From Mytilus edulis (taxonomy: Eukaryota; Mollusca; Bivalvia; Mytilida; Mytilidae): a stretch of DNA of 64,000 nucleotides. The position numbers and the translations under genes are program-made. The notes below the pieces were generated by a model, which was not told the origin of the DNA, made no database searches, and saw nothing but the letters and a program-made list of their open reading frames with translations. Below are positions 1-11,890 of this stretch, one piece after another; the first letter of the stretch is position 1, and each line of letters opens with the position of its first letter. The stretch lies in assembly GCF_963676685.1 (NCBI RefSeq), contig NC_092356.1:44355601-44419600 (forward strand), read 5' to 3'.

Positions 1-269
1 ATCAAAATACTTTATTAATGAATTAAAATAGTTTATCATAATATTTATGGTAACGTTAATAAAGAAAGATTTCTATCGTAATTTTTTTACATTGCTTAGG
101 TTACGTTAAATTTTTCATTGAATAAAAATTATAAGTTTACGAACCTGGTGAATAAAACAAAGATGTTAATATATGTTTATTTCGAGTTCAACCATAAGAG
201 TAATGTTTAGTTCCTTATGGTTTCATATTTAAACCCTACGAACACGTGCTGGTTTGATATGTTTTATTC
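1..269. other. AT-rich sequence, no gene seen
   Basis: No coding pattern, repeat or RNA gene could be recognised here. The LINE fragment that follows may once have extended into it. Confidence 0.4.
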
Positions 270-615
270 ACCAATCACCCAGACGAAGTTCCAGCTCATA
301 TCCTTAAACAGGCAGTAGAATCATTAGCTCCGTATCTTACCCGGATTTTTCAGCTTTCCCTGGACCAGGGTAAGATCCCAGATGAATGACACAAAGCAAA
401 CATCGTGCCAATCTCCAAACCTACAGCCTGTCTCACTGACATATATATCATGTAAACTGTTAGAGCATATTATTCATAACACAGTAATGGATCCCTTTTA
501 TCGACACCATATTCTATATGATGAACAACATGGATTCAGAAGTCAACGTTCCTGTGAGACCCAATTAGTTGTAACACTAAACCAGATTGCAAAAACACGG
601 ACCAGGGGCACATAG
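270..615 (+). pseudogene. Decayed reverse transcriptase fragment of a non-LTR retrotransposon (LINE)
   Basis: Two adjoining reading frames give reverse transcriptase-like text. The first (about 277-384) reads DEVPAHILKQAVESLAPYL, then QGKIPDE followed by a TGA where these enzymes usually have Trp (the family pattern is IP.EW). The second frame (about 421-615) carries PVSLTYISCKLLEHII and then DEQHGFRSQRSCETQL. These match the conserved fingers and palm region of jockey/CR1-like LINE reverse transcriptases (RPVSLT and QHGFR..RSCETQL). The frame change and the stop show it is dead. Neither endonuclease nor the YADD catalytic motif is present, so this is a short relic. The clade assignment is inference from motif memory. 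Confidence 0.8.
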
Positions 616-1040
616 ATACTTCTCTATCTTTTTTTATACAAGCATTAGTTATTTTCTACAATTCATACAATTACATGTAAGATTCACTTATTTTTAAATG
701 AAATATTAAAATTTATTTCTTTAAATATTTGACCTCAATTTAAATTCATTATATTCGTACATAATTCTTTCTTAAAATGTAGACTCTGACAGTTTAAATT
801 TAGATGAAATTATGTCTCAGATTATGTTCAATAGAAATTATTGCTCTTTTTCTCTTCCTCTAACCGTTGACTAAATCATAAAACTAAGAAACCTTCGTCT
901 TCTCATTTAAATGTCTTTAAACAAATGTATAAAAGTGCAGTTTTATAGTACTATCAGAAGCATAGGCTACTGATTTAATATATAATACTTCAGATATCAT
1001 CATAAAATGAATGTTATCAATTATTATAAGTTATATGGTT
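616..1040. other. No recognisable feature
   Basis: AT-rich spacer between the LINE relic and the foldback sequence. No open frame longer than chance and no repeat structure was seen. Confidence 0.4.
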
Positions 1041-1161
1041 CGCTACTGACCCCCTTCGGATCCATAGAGGGTTAGTGAAATTCATAAGGGGTGAGGCCGG
1101 ATGCCGAATCCCCTATGGATTTTATTCACCTTCTATAGATCCGTAGGGGGTCAGTAGTTAA
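1041..1161. repeat. Foldback repeat with CTACTGACCCCCTTCGGATC ends
   Basis: The left end CTACTGACCCCCTTCGGATC is mirrored on the right by GATCCGTAGGGGGTCAGTAG, giving inverted arms of about 24 bases around a roughly 70-base centre. The centre holds further partial copies (AGGGTTAGTGAA and TTCACCTTCTATAG). A related GC-rich stretch at 1270-1325 has CCCCCTATGAAATTTACTTA and TCATAGGGGGTCACCACGTG. I interpret the pair as a small foldback or MITE-like element, possibly with a second diverged copy. No target duplication is obvious. Confidence 0.55.
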
Positions 1162-1334
1162 ACGTATAGCGAATTTATCGCACTCTGGACTTTTTCTGCT
1201 GCGTTATGTTGAAAAATAAACAATGAAACACAGAATTTAATTTATAGATGACGTCACCATTTACGCGTCATGAACCCCCTATGAAATTTACTTACCCCCT
1301 ACGGTCTCATAGGGGGTCACCACGTGACGGCGTT

Positions 1335-3040
1335 AAACCAATTATAACGTGATAATTAACCCGCGGTTCGATAAAACGCTCTTTTTTGGTTTTTGCTACA
1401 TAAGAAAATGAAAAATATGACGATTAATGAACGTCCATTGGTAAATAGTATATTCATGTCAGAACGAAATAATATTTATGAATTTTCTAGACTTTGAGCT
1501 GGTCATTTTGTTTAATCTTATAGTTAGGTCGCTGTATTATTGGCATATGTATACATACATATATCCCGCAATTTATTCACAACCGTTGTACATTTTTTTT
1601 CAATAGGTTCATCTTTGAAGTTACATTTAATTTCTAAGCCTAACATTCGAACATGCAAAAGGGATACCTAATGAAATTATCAATCTCGAAAGTCGATGGC
1701 AAACTGACAACGACGTGACGTCATCGCAAAATAAAAAAAAACGCCCACAGACAAACAACAGTCTATAAAACACAGCATAGATAACATGAGCTTGAGCAAA
1801 ACGAACCCCACCAAGATATATAGGGGTGACCAAATATGCTTAGGACGCGAAAGCAGATCCTGCTCCACATGTGAAACCATTAAATATACACCGATACATA
1901 GTCATAATTGCAAAATAAGCTATGAACTTTCGATTATATGACATTCCAATATAATTTGTAATGATTAGTTCGAATGATTTGTTTAAAAAAACAGTAAATA
2001 TGCTTGAGGTAAAACAAAAAGGCTCGGCAAAAGTAATTTCAATTGTGGTGAAATTCATGAATTAAAATAAATCTGTCTTTATGAATAACAAAAATAACTG
2101 TATTAAGGACGTGAAAGTTCAAAATGTCCATGTCAATTCCCAGTTAACCAACTTAATCTTGACAATCAATTAGAGGTACTTAACACTGGCTGATATCAAT
2201 GAACTCTTTTTTCCCTGAATTCTGCTTTCATACATATAATTTCCTTCTTTCGTAAATTTAACCAAGAGTACGCCTAATGAATCATATTTTACGTGACAGA
2301 TTAGAAGTATTTGACCTGAGTCGGACATATGCAATTTAGAAAAGAATATATATATATACATGAAAGTAGTTTGTTTCCTTACTCATGAAAGTTGCATTAT
2401 CAATTATAGTATTTTGATAAACGAAATGTGTTTATTTGACTTTTGATTCATTGATTGATGGCTGCTTAACTACAGTGGCAAATATTTCATACAAGTTCAG
2501 GATGAGAACAAATAACAATACATACAATAGGTAGGACCTGTAATTAAGGTCAGAGAATTTGCGACTGAAACTCGAAATTAAGGGTTTATTGGATAGGGAC
2601 GGAAACAAGCCACCTACAGACCCCTACGGAAGAGTTGGTGCAAAGGTTCATTACTTGCAGATACTGTGATACACGTTATACTCGAGGCATTGGATTTAAA
2701 TTGCCCAATCTGATCGGACACATTAGATTTTTGACGATAATACTGTAGGAATACAACAAATGTTCAATTGACGGTTGGAAAACTCATACTTGTCTTGTAC
2801 ATTTATAACTGAACGGTATAATTTTATGTTCAGTTGACGCTAGGAAAGTCCTTATTACATGTAGTATGTGAACAAACACAATGCGTTCAATTAACTCTTT
2901 ACTAATCAATAATTAGCATATGAATAAACGGAATGTAGAATATATTGCAAAGAGACATCAAATCAAGAAAAATAAAGAACACACTATCTTTACCAACACA
3001 CAGGTGCGGTCTACTATGCAAGTATCCAACTCTAAATCGT
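1335..3040. other. Spacer with one short dispersed-repeat piece
   Basis: Mostly AT-rich sequence without credible coding. Positions 1849-1876 (GCAGATCCTGCTCCACATGT) match the core of the repeat near 11720-11740 (TCAGTTCCTGCTCCACATGT), so it is a small piece of a dispersed family. Open frames here are short and overlap on one strand, as expected by chance. Confidence 0.4.
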
Positions 3041-3044
3041 CTCT

Positions 3045-3465
3045 TATGTAAAACACAATTAATGAATTAGTTGGAAATTTTCTAATTCAAAAACATAATG
3101 AATGAGTTAGTAGGAAACTATCTTATGTAAAAACTCAATTTTCGGCTCTCCCTTGACACCATCTGCGAGTATGGTCTTGAGGAAACGATGATAGTCCGTC
3201 TGAAGGGGACGATAAATGGCTGACCCGTGTTAAGAGAGAGCCATATCTCTTGCACGTTAAAGACACCCTTGTAGATTTCGAAAAAGAGTAGGCTAATGCC
3301 GCTACAAAGCAGCACTCGCACCCGCAAAGTGGAAAGGGATTAATATAAGTTGCAAAACTTGTTTCCCAATCCACTATAAATAAATAAATATGTTTAAAAC
3401 CTAATGAATGAGTTAGTAGAAAAATATCAGGTGATGTTATCAATACGAAATTCCTTATAATAGAC
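3045..3465. repeat. SINE-like dispersed repeat between short direct repeats
   Basis: A block at about 3137-3390 contains CGGCTCTCCCTTGACACC, then AGAGAGCCATATCTCTTGCA, CGTTAAAGACACCCTTG, GTAGGCTAATGCCGCTACAA and TGTTTCCCAATCC, ending in an A-rich TAAATAAATAAATA tail. I recognise this text as a repeat that recurs widely in mussel sequences; the tail suggests a SINE. It is set among three copies of AATGAATGAGTTAGTAG-like sequence (about 3063, 3098 and 3404), which may be target duplication plus local repetition. I did not find convincing Pol III A and B boxes, so the SINE label is an inference. Open frames on the minus strand here are repeat shadows. Confidence 0.5.
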
Positions 3466-4410
3466 AAAACATTTGAATAAAACAAAGGACAACTTTTGAT
3501 TTAGTCTATGGTATATGACTTTGAACAGACACACGGACATATGTCTGCACTTCTTACATACATTTACCTGAAAAATTAGTACATTAACACTTAACTCTAT
3601 TATTCTGTACCATTCAAAAAGACAACAAGCAAATTAGGTGTGCCTGAAATCTAATAAAAGAAAGCTTCCTGGTACTGAAAGTAAGATCAAAATATTTAAA
3701 TGCTTGTAAGAAATCATAATGTCCTAAAAACTCTTATATCGGTCATTGTATATCGTGGAAGATTTTCCACAGCCACATAAATGATAATATTAAGATTTAA
3801 ATAAAAGAAGATCTTTAAACAGTCAAGATTCTACGTCTACTTTGTCAAAATTATCTCCCCATTACGCCAGTTTATTTTCACAATTGTAGAAATGGAAGCC
3901 ATTGTAGGGATGACGCGCTACCAATTTTGCTCTTGGAAACCGATAAATTTCACAGGGACTCAGTTAGCAGATTAAAATTTTGTTAATCAATGATTTTTAT
4001 ATTTTTTTTTAGTATTTCCTGTCTATTTGTATTACTTTATTAACGTATATGACGATGCCATCGATATTTCTTTGTTTTCTAGCAATGTGCACTTTACTAT
4101 CCATATCCGTATACTGAAAAAACCTAAAGGGATCTTATTTTAGTCGCCATCTTGGAAATGTATATTACTGTACCATATCGCAAAAAACAACTCTCGGCTG
4201 AATGTTCTACCATACTGATATTGATAATAAAAAATGCACATTAAACATTTAATTGTTCAAGTGGTATTTATGACTTGTTAACATAGAGAATACATTTTGT
4301 TCTCAACGGACCAAAAAAAAGAACGAGGTTAATAAGTATTTGTATCGCAGAAAAAATGTATCTAACATGTTATTATAAGTTCATGTATAAACAGCGCAAA
4401 TTAATCATCC
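3466..4410. other. No recognisable feature
   Basis: AT-rich spacer before the minisatellite. No credible exon, RNA or repeat unit was seen. Confidence 0.4.
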
Positions 4411-5836
4411 TTTGCTCTTTGGTGATTTACACTATTGTCCTGTGGTCATTGATGAATAAACCATTTTCCTGTGATTCTTGGTGATTTACCTCATTGTGCT
4501 GTGGTCTTTGATGATTTACACCATTGTCCTTTGGTCTTTGGTGATTTACACTATTGTCCTGTGGTCATTGATGAATAAACCATTTTCCTGTGGTTCTTGG
4601 TATTTTACATCATTTTGCTGTGGTCTTTGGTGATTTACACCATTATCCTGTGGTCATTGGTGAATAAACCATTTTCCTGTGGTTCTTGGTGATTTACACT
4701 ATTGTCCTTTGGTCTTTGGTGATTTACACTATTGTCCTTTGGTCTTTGGTGATTTACACTATTGTCCTGTGGTCATTGATGAATAAACCATTTTCCTGTG
4801 GTTCATGGTGATTTACATCATTTTGCTGTGGTCTTTGGTGATTTACACCATTGTCCTGTGGTCATTGATGAATAAACCATTTTCCTGTGGTTCTTGGTGA
4901 TTTACACTATTGTCCTTTGGTCTTTGGTGATTTACACTATTGTCCTTTGGTCTTTGGTGATTTACACTATTGTCCTTTGGTCTTAGGTGATTTACATCAT
5001 TGTCCTTTGGTCTTTGGTGATTAACATCATTGCTGTTTTGTCTTTGATGATTTACATCACTTTTCCTTTGCTCTTTGATGATTTACATCATTGTCCTTTG
5101 GTCTTTGGTGATTTACACCATTGTCCTTTGGTCTTTGGTGATTTTCATAATTGTCATTTTGTCTTTGGTGAATTACATCATTGTCCTTTGGTCTTTGGTG
5201 ATTTTCATCATTGTCGTTTTGTCCTTGGTGATTTACATCATTGTCCTTTGTCTTTGGTGATTTACATCATTGTCCTTGGTCTTTGGTGGTTTACATCATT
5301 GTCCTTTGGTCTTTGGTGATTAACATCATTGTCCTTTGGTCTTTGGTGATTTACATCATTGTCTTTTGTCTTTGGTGATTTATATCATTGTCCTTGGTCT
5401 TTGGTGGTTTACATCATTGTTCTTTGTCTTTGGTGATTTACATCATTGTCCTTTGGTCTTTGGTGATTTACATCATTGTCCTTTTGTCTTTGGTGATTGA
5501 CATCATTGTCCTTTGGTCTTTGATGATTTACAACATTGTCCTTTGGTCTTTGGTGATTTACATCATTGTCCTTTTGTCTTTGGTGATTTACATCATTGTC
5601 CTTTGGTCTTTGGTGATTTACACTATTGTCCTTTGGTCTTTGGTGATTTACACCATTTTCATTTGGACGATGGTGATTTACATCATTGTTGTTTTGTCTT
5701 TGGTGATTTACACCATTTTCATTTCAAAGATGGTGGTTTACATCATTTTCCTTTGGTCTTTGTTGGTTTACAAATCATTGTCCATTTTTATTTGGTGGTC
5801 TGGTGGTGATTACTAGTGTCTTTTGTCTTTGATGGT
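4411..5836. repeat. 30-bp minisatellite, block A
   Basis: About 47 head-to-tail copies of a 30-bp unit with consensus GTGATTTACATCATTGTCCT plus TTGGTCTTTG. The first 570 bases contain a variant unit (GATGAATAAACCATTTTCCT GTGGTTCTTG) interspersed with normal units, giving a higher-order pattern; from about 4990 the units are more uniform. Because 30 is a multiple of three and the consensus lacks stops in two plus frames and one minus frame, long spurious reading frames arise (4987-5319 and 5388-5816), encoding ten-residue repeats such as IVLWSLVIYI or HHCPLVFGDL. I regard these as artefacts of the array. The right end degrades at about 5770-5836. Confidence 0.92.
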
Positions 5837-6273
5837 TATATCTATTAGAATGTCAAAATGTTTTATTGTATTGTTTATTTGTGTATCTCTGTCCTAAATT
5901 TTCTTCTATTTATTTTGAATGTAGTCCTGTCATGTGATGTTGTCATTTTAGTATTATATTTAACATTGCGATACATGCGCAAGATTTAGCTAGTCGCAAA
6001 ACCAGGTTGAACCCATCATTTTTCTTTAAAATGATCTGTACCAAGTTATGAAAATGGCAGCTGTTGTCTTATAGTTTGTTTCTGTGTGTGTTGCATTGTC
6101 GTTTGGTTTGTTGCACTTCAGTACTTCTGTTTTTTCGTTGTTTTACTTTAGTGGTTTATGTGCTTCCCTCGGTTTTGGTTTCCTACACAGATTTATTTTC
6201 TCTTAATCGATTTATGACTTTCGAACAGCGGTATACTACTGTTGCCTTATTTGCCTCATTTTTATTTGTGTTC
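5837..6273. repeat. Dispersed repeat separating the two minisatellite blocks
   Basis: This spacer contains AAAACCAGGTTGAACCCATC, CTGTACCAAGTTATG and weakly the CTTTCGAAC-type downstream text. Copies of the same family occur at 8985-9170, 10975-11110, 56820-57120 and 63150-63260 (AAAACCAGGTTTAATCC, TGTACCAAGTCGGGAA, TTCGTTTGATGTGTTTGAG). It therefore looks like a mobile or dispersed unit lying inside, or captured by, the minisatellite. Confidence 0.6.
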
Positions 6274-7135
6274 AGTGGTTTACATCATTGTATTGTTGTC
6301 TTTGGTGATTTACATAATTGTTGTTTTGTCTTTGGTGATTTTCATCATTGTTGTTTTGTCCTTGGTGATTTTCATCATTGTCCTTTTGTCTTTGGTGATT
6401 TACATCATTGTTCTTTGGTCTTTGGTGATTTTCATCATTGTTCTTTGGTTTTTGGTGATTTTCATCATTGTTCTCTTGTCTTTGGTGATTTACATCATTG
6501 GTCTTTGGTGATTTTCATCATTGTTCTTTGGTCTTTGGTGATTTTCATCATTGTTCTTTTGTCTTTAATGATTTACACCATTGTTCTTTGGTCTTTGGTG
6601 ATTTACATCATTGTTCTTTGGTCTTTGGTGATTTTCATCATTGTCATTTTGTCTTTGGTGAATTACATCATTGTCCTTTGGTATTTGGTGATTTACATTA
6701 TTGTTCTATTGTCTTTGGTGATTTACATCATTGTCCTTTGGTCTTTGGTGATTTACATCATTGTCCTTTGGTCTTTGGTGATTTACATCATTGTCCTTTT
6801 GTCTTTGGTGATTTACATCATTGTCTTTTGTCTTCGGTGATTTACACCATTGTTCTGTAGTCTTTGGTAGTTTACACAATACGTATTCGGTCTTTAGTGG
6901 TTTACACCTTTGTCTTTTAATCTTTTGTTGTTTACACAACTGAGCAATAGCCTTTGGGTATTTTCATGATTTTCATCTGATTTTTGTTAGGTGATCTGCA
7001 TCATTGTCATTTGGTTAACGATGATTTACAACATTGATCTTTGGTTGTTGGTGAATTACAACATAGTTTTTTGGTCTTAGGTGATTTACATTATTTTAGT
7101 TTGGTCTTTACACAATTGTCATTTTGTCTTGGGTG
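6274..7135. repeat. 30-bp minisatellite, block B
   Basis: About 28 copies of the same 30-bp unit as block A, here richer in the TTTTCATCATTGTTCTTTGG variant. Units are regular to about 6850 and then decay until about 7135. The frames at 6064-6840, 6498-6860 and the minus-strand 6706-6939 are products of the array, with ten-residue periods such as NHQRPKDNDV on the minus strand. Blocks A and B are probably one array interrupted or expanded around the spacer. Confidence 0.9.
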
Positions 7136-8000
7136 AATATAAAGTGTTGACATATTGACAACCATACAACATCCTTTTATTTTTATATTGTCTCATATAT
7201 TTACATATATATAACAATGATCAACATTCAATCTATTTTTGCGTGTAACCCGTTGACCAGAATCTGAATTTTCTAAATTTGATCCTCAGAACTTATACAC
7301 GGTTATTTTAAATATCATTCTAACATTGCGTGCAGGTCAAAACGATTATGGTCGTCAAAAGAAACATTAGCAGTCTAACAGAAATCAAGAGCAAAGGTCA
7401 CAAAGAAAATCCTTGACTATCTAATTGCAATTTTAATACCCTTTTTGCAGTAGAATGATTGCAAACTTGCATATTGTTTATATATATTTCAGTGTACTTA
7501 TTTTCAATGATTCATATATAAAAAAACCTTTTGACTTAAATATTATAATTCATGAGATATTTCTGCTTAAAAGTTATCAATTTTGGGTTTAAAATGTAAT
7601 ATTGACAAAGACTCTTAATAAACTTTTTTGTTGATGATAAACTTTCCTTTTTCGTGTTTGAAAACTTTGAGATAAAAATCTTTGTATTTGCAAAAACATA
7701 CTTATTTTTTAGCTGTGACGTTTGCCAATTTCCTTTAACAGCCGTGTGTTTGATGGTTTAATTAATTTAGTGTCAAATTAGACGGCCATTTTTCCAATTT
7801 CTTCAATGTTGTGCAATCTTGTATTTTTTTTTTATCTCCAAATTTTAATTTCTGGTCATGAAATTTTGTAAGTTTGCTTATACATCGTGTTTGTCAAGTT
7901 AAAATAAATGGATTGAAATAAACAATACGTTTCGTAATAATATAAATATTACAATTTCTCAGTTTTCATTGATTAAAAATAAACAACAACAATTGTAACT
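7136..8000. other. No recognisable feature
   Basis: AT-rich unique-looking sequence without convincing coding or repeat structure. Confidence 0.4.
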
Positions 8001-8019
8001 AAGGGAGCTACCATTTGAT

Positions 8020-8054
<35 letters not shown>

Positions 8055-8233
8055 TAGGATGAAATTTGAAAAAAATAGGCAGGACAGGAGTTTTGAGTAA
8101 AAAAAAAAGGCAGGACGAGACACTTACAAAAGTCAGGATGACAATTTATGTAAAAAAAGTCAGGATAAACTAAAAAAAAAAAGCAGGACCGAATAGAGTC
8201 CCCCCCCCATAAAAATCAAATGGCAGCTCCCTA
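8001..8233. mobile_element. MITE with poly-G/poly-C termini
   Basis: The left end AGGGAGCTACCATTTGATTT leads into about 30 consecutive G (8024-8053). The right end has a C run followed by ATAAAAATCAAATGGCAGCT and CCCT, the reverse complement of the left. Between them the motif AAAAAGGCAGGAC or AAAAGTCAGGAT repeats about five times. Inverted ends of roughly 30 bases and a total of 233 bp fit a non-autonomous DNA transposon (MITE). It has no coding capacity. The length of the G run is likely to vary between individuals or be misassembled. Confidence 0.75.
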
Positions 8234-8984
8234 AAATTCATCGTTCCCTGTTATCGTCATAGATTATATCAACCATATCACATCCTGGATCCTCAAGGAG
8301 TTTCTGTTACAATTTTAAGTTGATTTTTAAGTATTTTGTATCTTTACGTACTGACCAATCTAACAGGTCAGGAACACTGGTCTACCTTATATGGATATAA
8401 GTATATACATGAATTAGCTTACTTAAGTCCTCGCATGTGTAACTGTTTATTTAAGTGTGACATCATTTTTGTTCCTGTTTTATTTTACCAATCCACTTAA
8501 TGAGTAACAGTGCATGATGGACAACTACGGCTATTAACTCATCCGAGAAAACGTGTTATTTACTGAAATACAAGACTTTTTTTCATGCATTGCGATATTA
8601 ACAATTTCGCTTAGTTTTTCATTTTATGTACCCATATTTATAGTTAGTGATATAAAGTATTCGCCTTTATATTCTGAAAAGTTATACAAAATACTTTACA
8701 GGAAAAACCGATGGATTTACATTGTAGGAATACATGTTCCAGTGCAAACGCTCAGAAAATAATTCAGCTGATATGAGCCCAGAGTCTATTTGACAATTTG
8801 TACAGGGACTATAAAAAAATTCTTGAAATAGTTCCGACCAAACATTCAAAACATATATATGCATAATGCCATAATTGACAAGCTGCGTACTTATGCATGC
8901 ATGTTTACAATACTGACTGCTGTATCCACATTTTTTTTTTACCTAATGAGTATTGTATCTGTTTATTTTGTTCACACATCATTG
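8234..8984. other. No recognisable feature
   Basis: AT-rich spacer. The overlapping small open frames at 8553-8762 (plus) and 8682-8864 (minus) look like chance. Confidence 0.4.
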
Positions 8985-9175
8985 TCAATATAATGGATTT
9001 TCATGCGACTGTCATTGAAGTGAAAGGTCTATCTAGCTTTAAAACCAGGTATAATCCATCATGTTCTAAATAAGGAAATGCCTGTACCAAGTAAGGTATA
9101 TAACAGTTGTTATCTATTCGTTTGATGTGTTTTGCCATTTGATTAAGGGCTTTTTGGTTTTAATTTTCCTTGGAG
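8985..9175. repeat. Dispersed repeat (AAAACCAGGT...TTCGTTTGATGTGTTT family)
   Basis: It carries ATGCGACTGTCATTGAAGTG, TTTAAAACCAGGTATAATCC, GCCTGTACCAAGTAAGG and ATTCGTTTGATGTGTTT in order. The same order occurs at 56835-57030 with high similarity. The role is unknown and no coding was seen. Confidence 0.65.
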
Positions 9176-9685
9176 AACGGTATTTTTTATTTCACTTTTT
9201 ATCAATGTAAAGGAATAACATCTTTAAGTTATTTATGAATATTTATTTCTGATCCCCCCCTTTTTTTTTTTATCTTGATTGATGGGCTAAAATATGCTAA
9301 TTGCAATACAACTTAGTTCATAACTGTCATAATAGTATAAACTTTTTAATGTAACCGATGTTATATAATTAAAAAACTGTATCAAATAATGATAACAGGA
9401 ACGAAAACAAGCTCTGGCATTGCACAAGATAATGTTTTTCTCTGACTGTGAAAGCCGTATTTACACTAAATGATTTATTGGATATTGGATGTGTTCTTAC
9501 ATGTATTGCTATTTTAGTCATAGATGCATGATTTTTTATCAGTTAGTATAGACGTTGATTAAGCTGTCAATAACTGTGAGTATACTCTCAGATTTGTATT
9601 TAGTGTCTTCATGTGTAATGATGCATAATGTATAAGTATCCTGTCACGTCTATTCTGTGTTTTTTTTGCATTTGCAACTTGTTCT
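9176..9685. other. No recognisable feature
   Basis: AT-rich spacer with a C8/T10 run near 9256. No coding pattern. Confidence 0.35.
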
Positions 9686-10924
9686 TAGGGGACGACCATT
9701 TGATATTCGGGGGGGGGGGGGGGGGGGGTTGTTTTGTGGTAGTTTGGAAATAAATTACCTGACTTGCAATGTATTGAAAATAAATAACTCAGCAATGGTC
9801 TAATTGAAAGTATCAGATGGCCCCAGATTCTTATAAATTCATCTTTTTTTCCAAAAAAAAAAAAATCGGGAAAAACTTCCCAAATCTTTTAATAATAAAA
9901 GTATAAATGTTATTTAAATTTCTTGAAAAATCTGAAAATTGGTTTCATTTAAGTTGAGGTATATTGTTTCAGGAATACTTAACTCACTTTTATTACAGGG
10001 CTGTAACTACATTGAGGCAAATGCCTTATGAAGGGAATTTCAAAACCAAACGCTCGTCTCCATATCATATTGTGTTCACCGTGAGTGCCTTGCAAGAAGC
10101 AAGTTACGTTTTCCCTCAGACGTAGCCCCTGATTTTTCGGGAACAATGTTTCTTGTTTATTTGCCTTTTGTTCATGGATTGCCATTCTGTTGGTGTTGCA
10201 TTAATTTTTTGATTTAGTGATTTTGTTATTAGCTTGATCATGCGTTTAAAAAAAAAACACAGACTTAACTACATGTATATGTGAATTACATTTTTGTTTT
10301 ATCATGCATATTGGTCTTCTGATGTTGTCCCTAAAACTTAAGTCTTACTCTGAATCTTTACATTTTGCTTTGGGACCAAAATATTATTCAATTAGAAGTT
10401 GCATTTTCAGATTAAGAAAGGGTCTGGGACACACCCAGAAAGCATGATTTTGCATCGTTTTTTCTATAGCTTCTTGGGCCTTCAGCAGTTCCAAAACTCT
10501 TTAAAAAAAAAAATTGCCTCGCTCCGCTCGGCAAACAAGATTGACAATACTTTTGAAAGAGATTAGTTACAACAAAACTTTGATATTATTAAGGTATGCA
10601 GTACATGTATATGCAGCTGGGAATAAAGAAGATTAATGTCTGCAGAGGATGACGATTAATTCTGATTAAATGGTACAAAATGACTTGACTATGCATGTAT
10701 TATTTATAATAACCAAATAATTTAAAAATTGTATTTTTTTTCGAATATTATAGATATAGTTGTGAAAATAAATAATCAGTCCCTTGCTTTAATGAAAATG
10801 AAAAATCTTACTTCAATAGTGCAGAAAATAGATAATCTGTCCTCTTAGATTACAAAACTAAATAACCGATCCAAAACAAATCCTCCTGACCCCTCCCCCC
10901 AGAATATTAAATGGTTGTCCCCTT
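9686..10924. mobile_element. 1.24-kb TIR element with poly-G end and nested repeats
   Basis: The left end AGGGGACGACCATTTGATAT runs into about 19 G. The right end, reverse complemented, reads AGGGGACAACCATTTAATAT then TCTGGGGGG. The inverted ends are thus about 30 bases long. Near the ends are related subterminal phrases (left AAATAAATTACCTGACTTG and AAATAAATAACTCAGC; right AAATAGATAATCTGTCC and AAATAACCGATCC). The interior holds unrelated repeat text, for example 9995-10030 (GGCTGTAACTACATTGAGGC) and 10415-10550, so it is probably a composite of nested insertions. No transposase is visible, hence non-autonomous. Confidence 0.7.
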
Positions 10925-11699
10925 ATGTTGTAGTTACACCATAGTCCAAGGTAAGGGGAGGGTTAACGCATTTGGACTAGTTTAATCCCGCCACATTCTG
11001 TAAATGCCTGTTCCAAGTCAGGAGCCAGTAATTCATTGGTTGTTGTTTGTTGCTGTATATCAATTAGGCCGTGAGTTATCTCGTTGCCTTTAAAAGCTGA
11101 CAATGCTTTTCTTATAATCGTTCAACGTTTATCTACAATAGATATGTTAACCTCAAATCTGTGTCCGTTTCTCAAATCTATGCCCCATCGTAACGGCAAT
11201 CGCAAATCTATGTCCGTTAAAAAAGATAAGGCCTTAAACTATGTAATGTTTTAATTCTTTTTCTGGCCATGCGCAGATTTATGCCAGTCTAATAATTACG
11301 GCCTTATAGGTTTTTTTTATTAAGTCATTTCCCATAATTCAATATTAATTTGGTATGTGTTCTCCATGTGTGTGCTAGAGCTCAAGTATAGTATATGTTA
11401 AAAATAAATCCGGCTAGATTATTTCGCTTGTATTTCAAATATTGTTTTAAGTACGGTCTTACATACATGGTTTTTTGTTTTATTAAGTCATTTCTCCATG
11501 TGTGTGGTTAAAATCTTTACATGCGTGTGTTATTATTGTATGCTGTCTTAAAGAATGAAACTACACATATTTAGTTTACTAAAAAGACAGCAGAGAATGA
11601 CTATTTGAAACAAAAATGCCAAGTATGTCGGTCAAGAGGATAGAAATGTAAAGAGTAAGAGGAACACAAGCCCTTTTTAAACAAAAAGGAGTTATCTCT
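10925..11699. repeat. Dispersed repeat piece followed by unassigned sequence
   Basis: Positions 10975-11110 carry a diverged member of the family seen at 8985 and 56820 (CCTGTTCCAAGTCAGGAGCC, then the GTTGCCTTT-type tail). From 11128 to 11310 there are repeated phrases (CTCAAATCTGTGTCCGTT, CGCAAATCTATGTCCGTT) suggesting another decayed element with GGCCTTA ends. The rest shows no structure. Confidence 0.4.
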
Positions 11700-11890
11700 G
11701 ATGCCCCGGAAAAGTAATCAGTTCCTGCTCCACATGTGCACCCGTTATGCTACTCATGTGCAAATCCTTGAAAATTCTAATTCGGTGAATCACATAAAAT
11801 TGAGGAGAAGAGGGCAGAATTTTGACTGGACGACTTCAACTTCAACTTCACCACTTATGACTCCGAGTATAATAGTTTCCTATTAAGAAG
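11700..11890. repeat. Dispersed repeat with CAGTTCCTGCTCCACATGTG core
   Basis: A 61-codon open frame at 11701-11886 overlaps sequence whose core (CAGTTCCTGCTCCACATGTG CACCCGTTATG) recurs near 1849 and which I recall from many mussel sequences. I therefore call it a repeat and not a gene. The end has a short (CTTCAA)n-like stretch. Confidence 0.4.

Noticed and set aside
5388..5816. 142-codon frame of hydrophobic decapeptide repeats
   Set aside because: Also wholly inside the minisatellite, with an overlapping open frame of equal quality.
6064..6840. 258-codon frame as a membrane protein
   Set aside because: It is created by the 30-bp minisatellite; the same stretch is open in other frames and the ten-residue hydrophobic periods follow from the DNA period. 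The first 70 codons come from a dispersed repeat.
4411..7135. CRISPR-like array
   Set aside because: Units are directly adjacent with no unique spacers, and the context is a eukaryotic genome.
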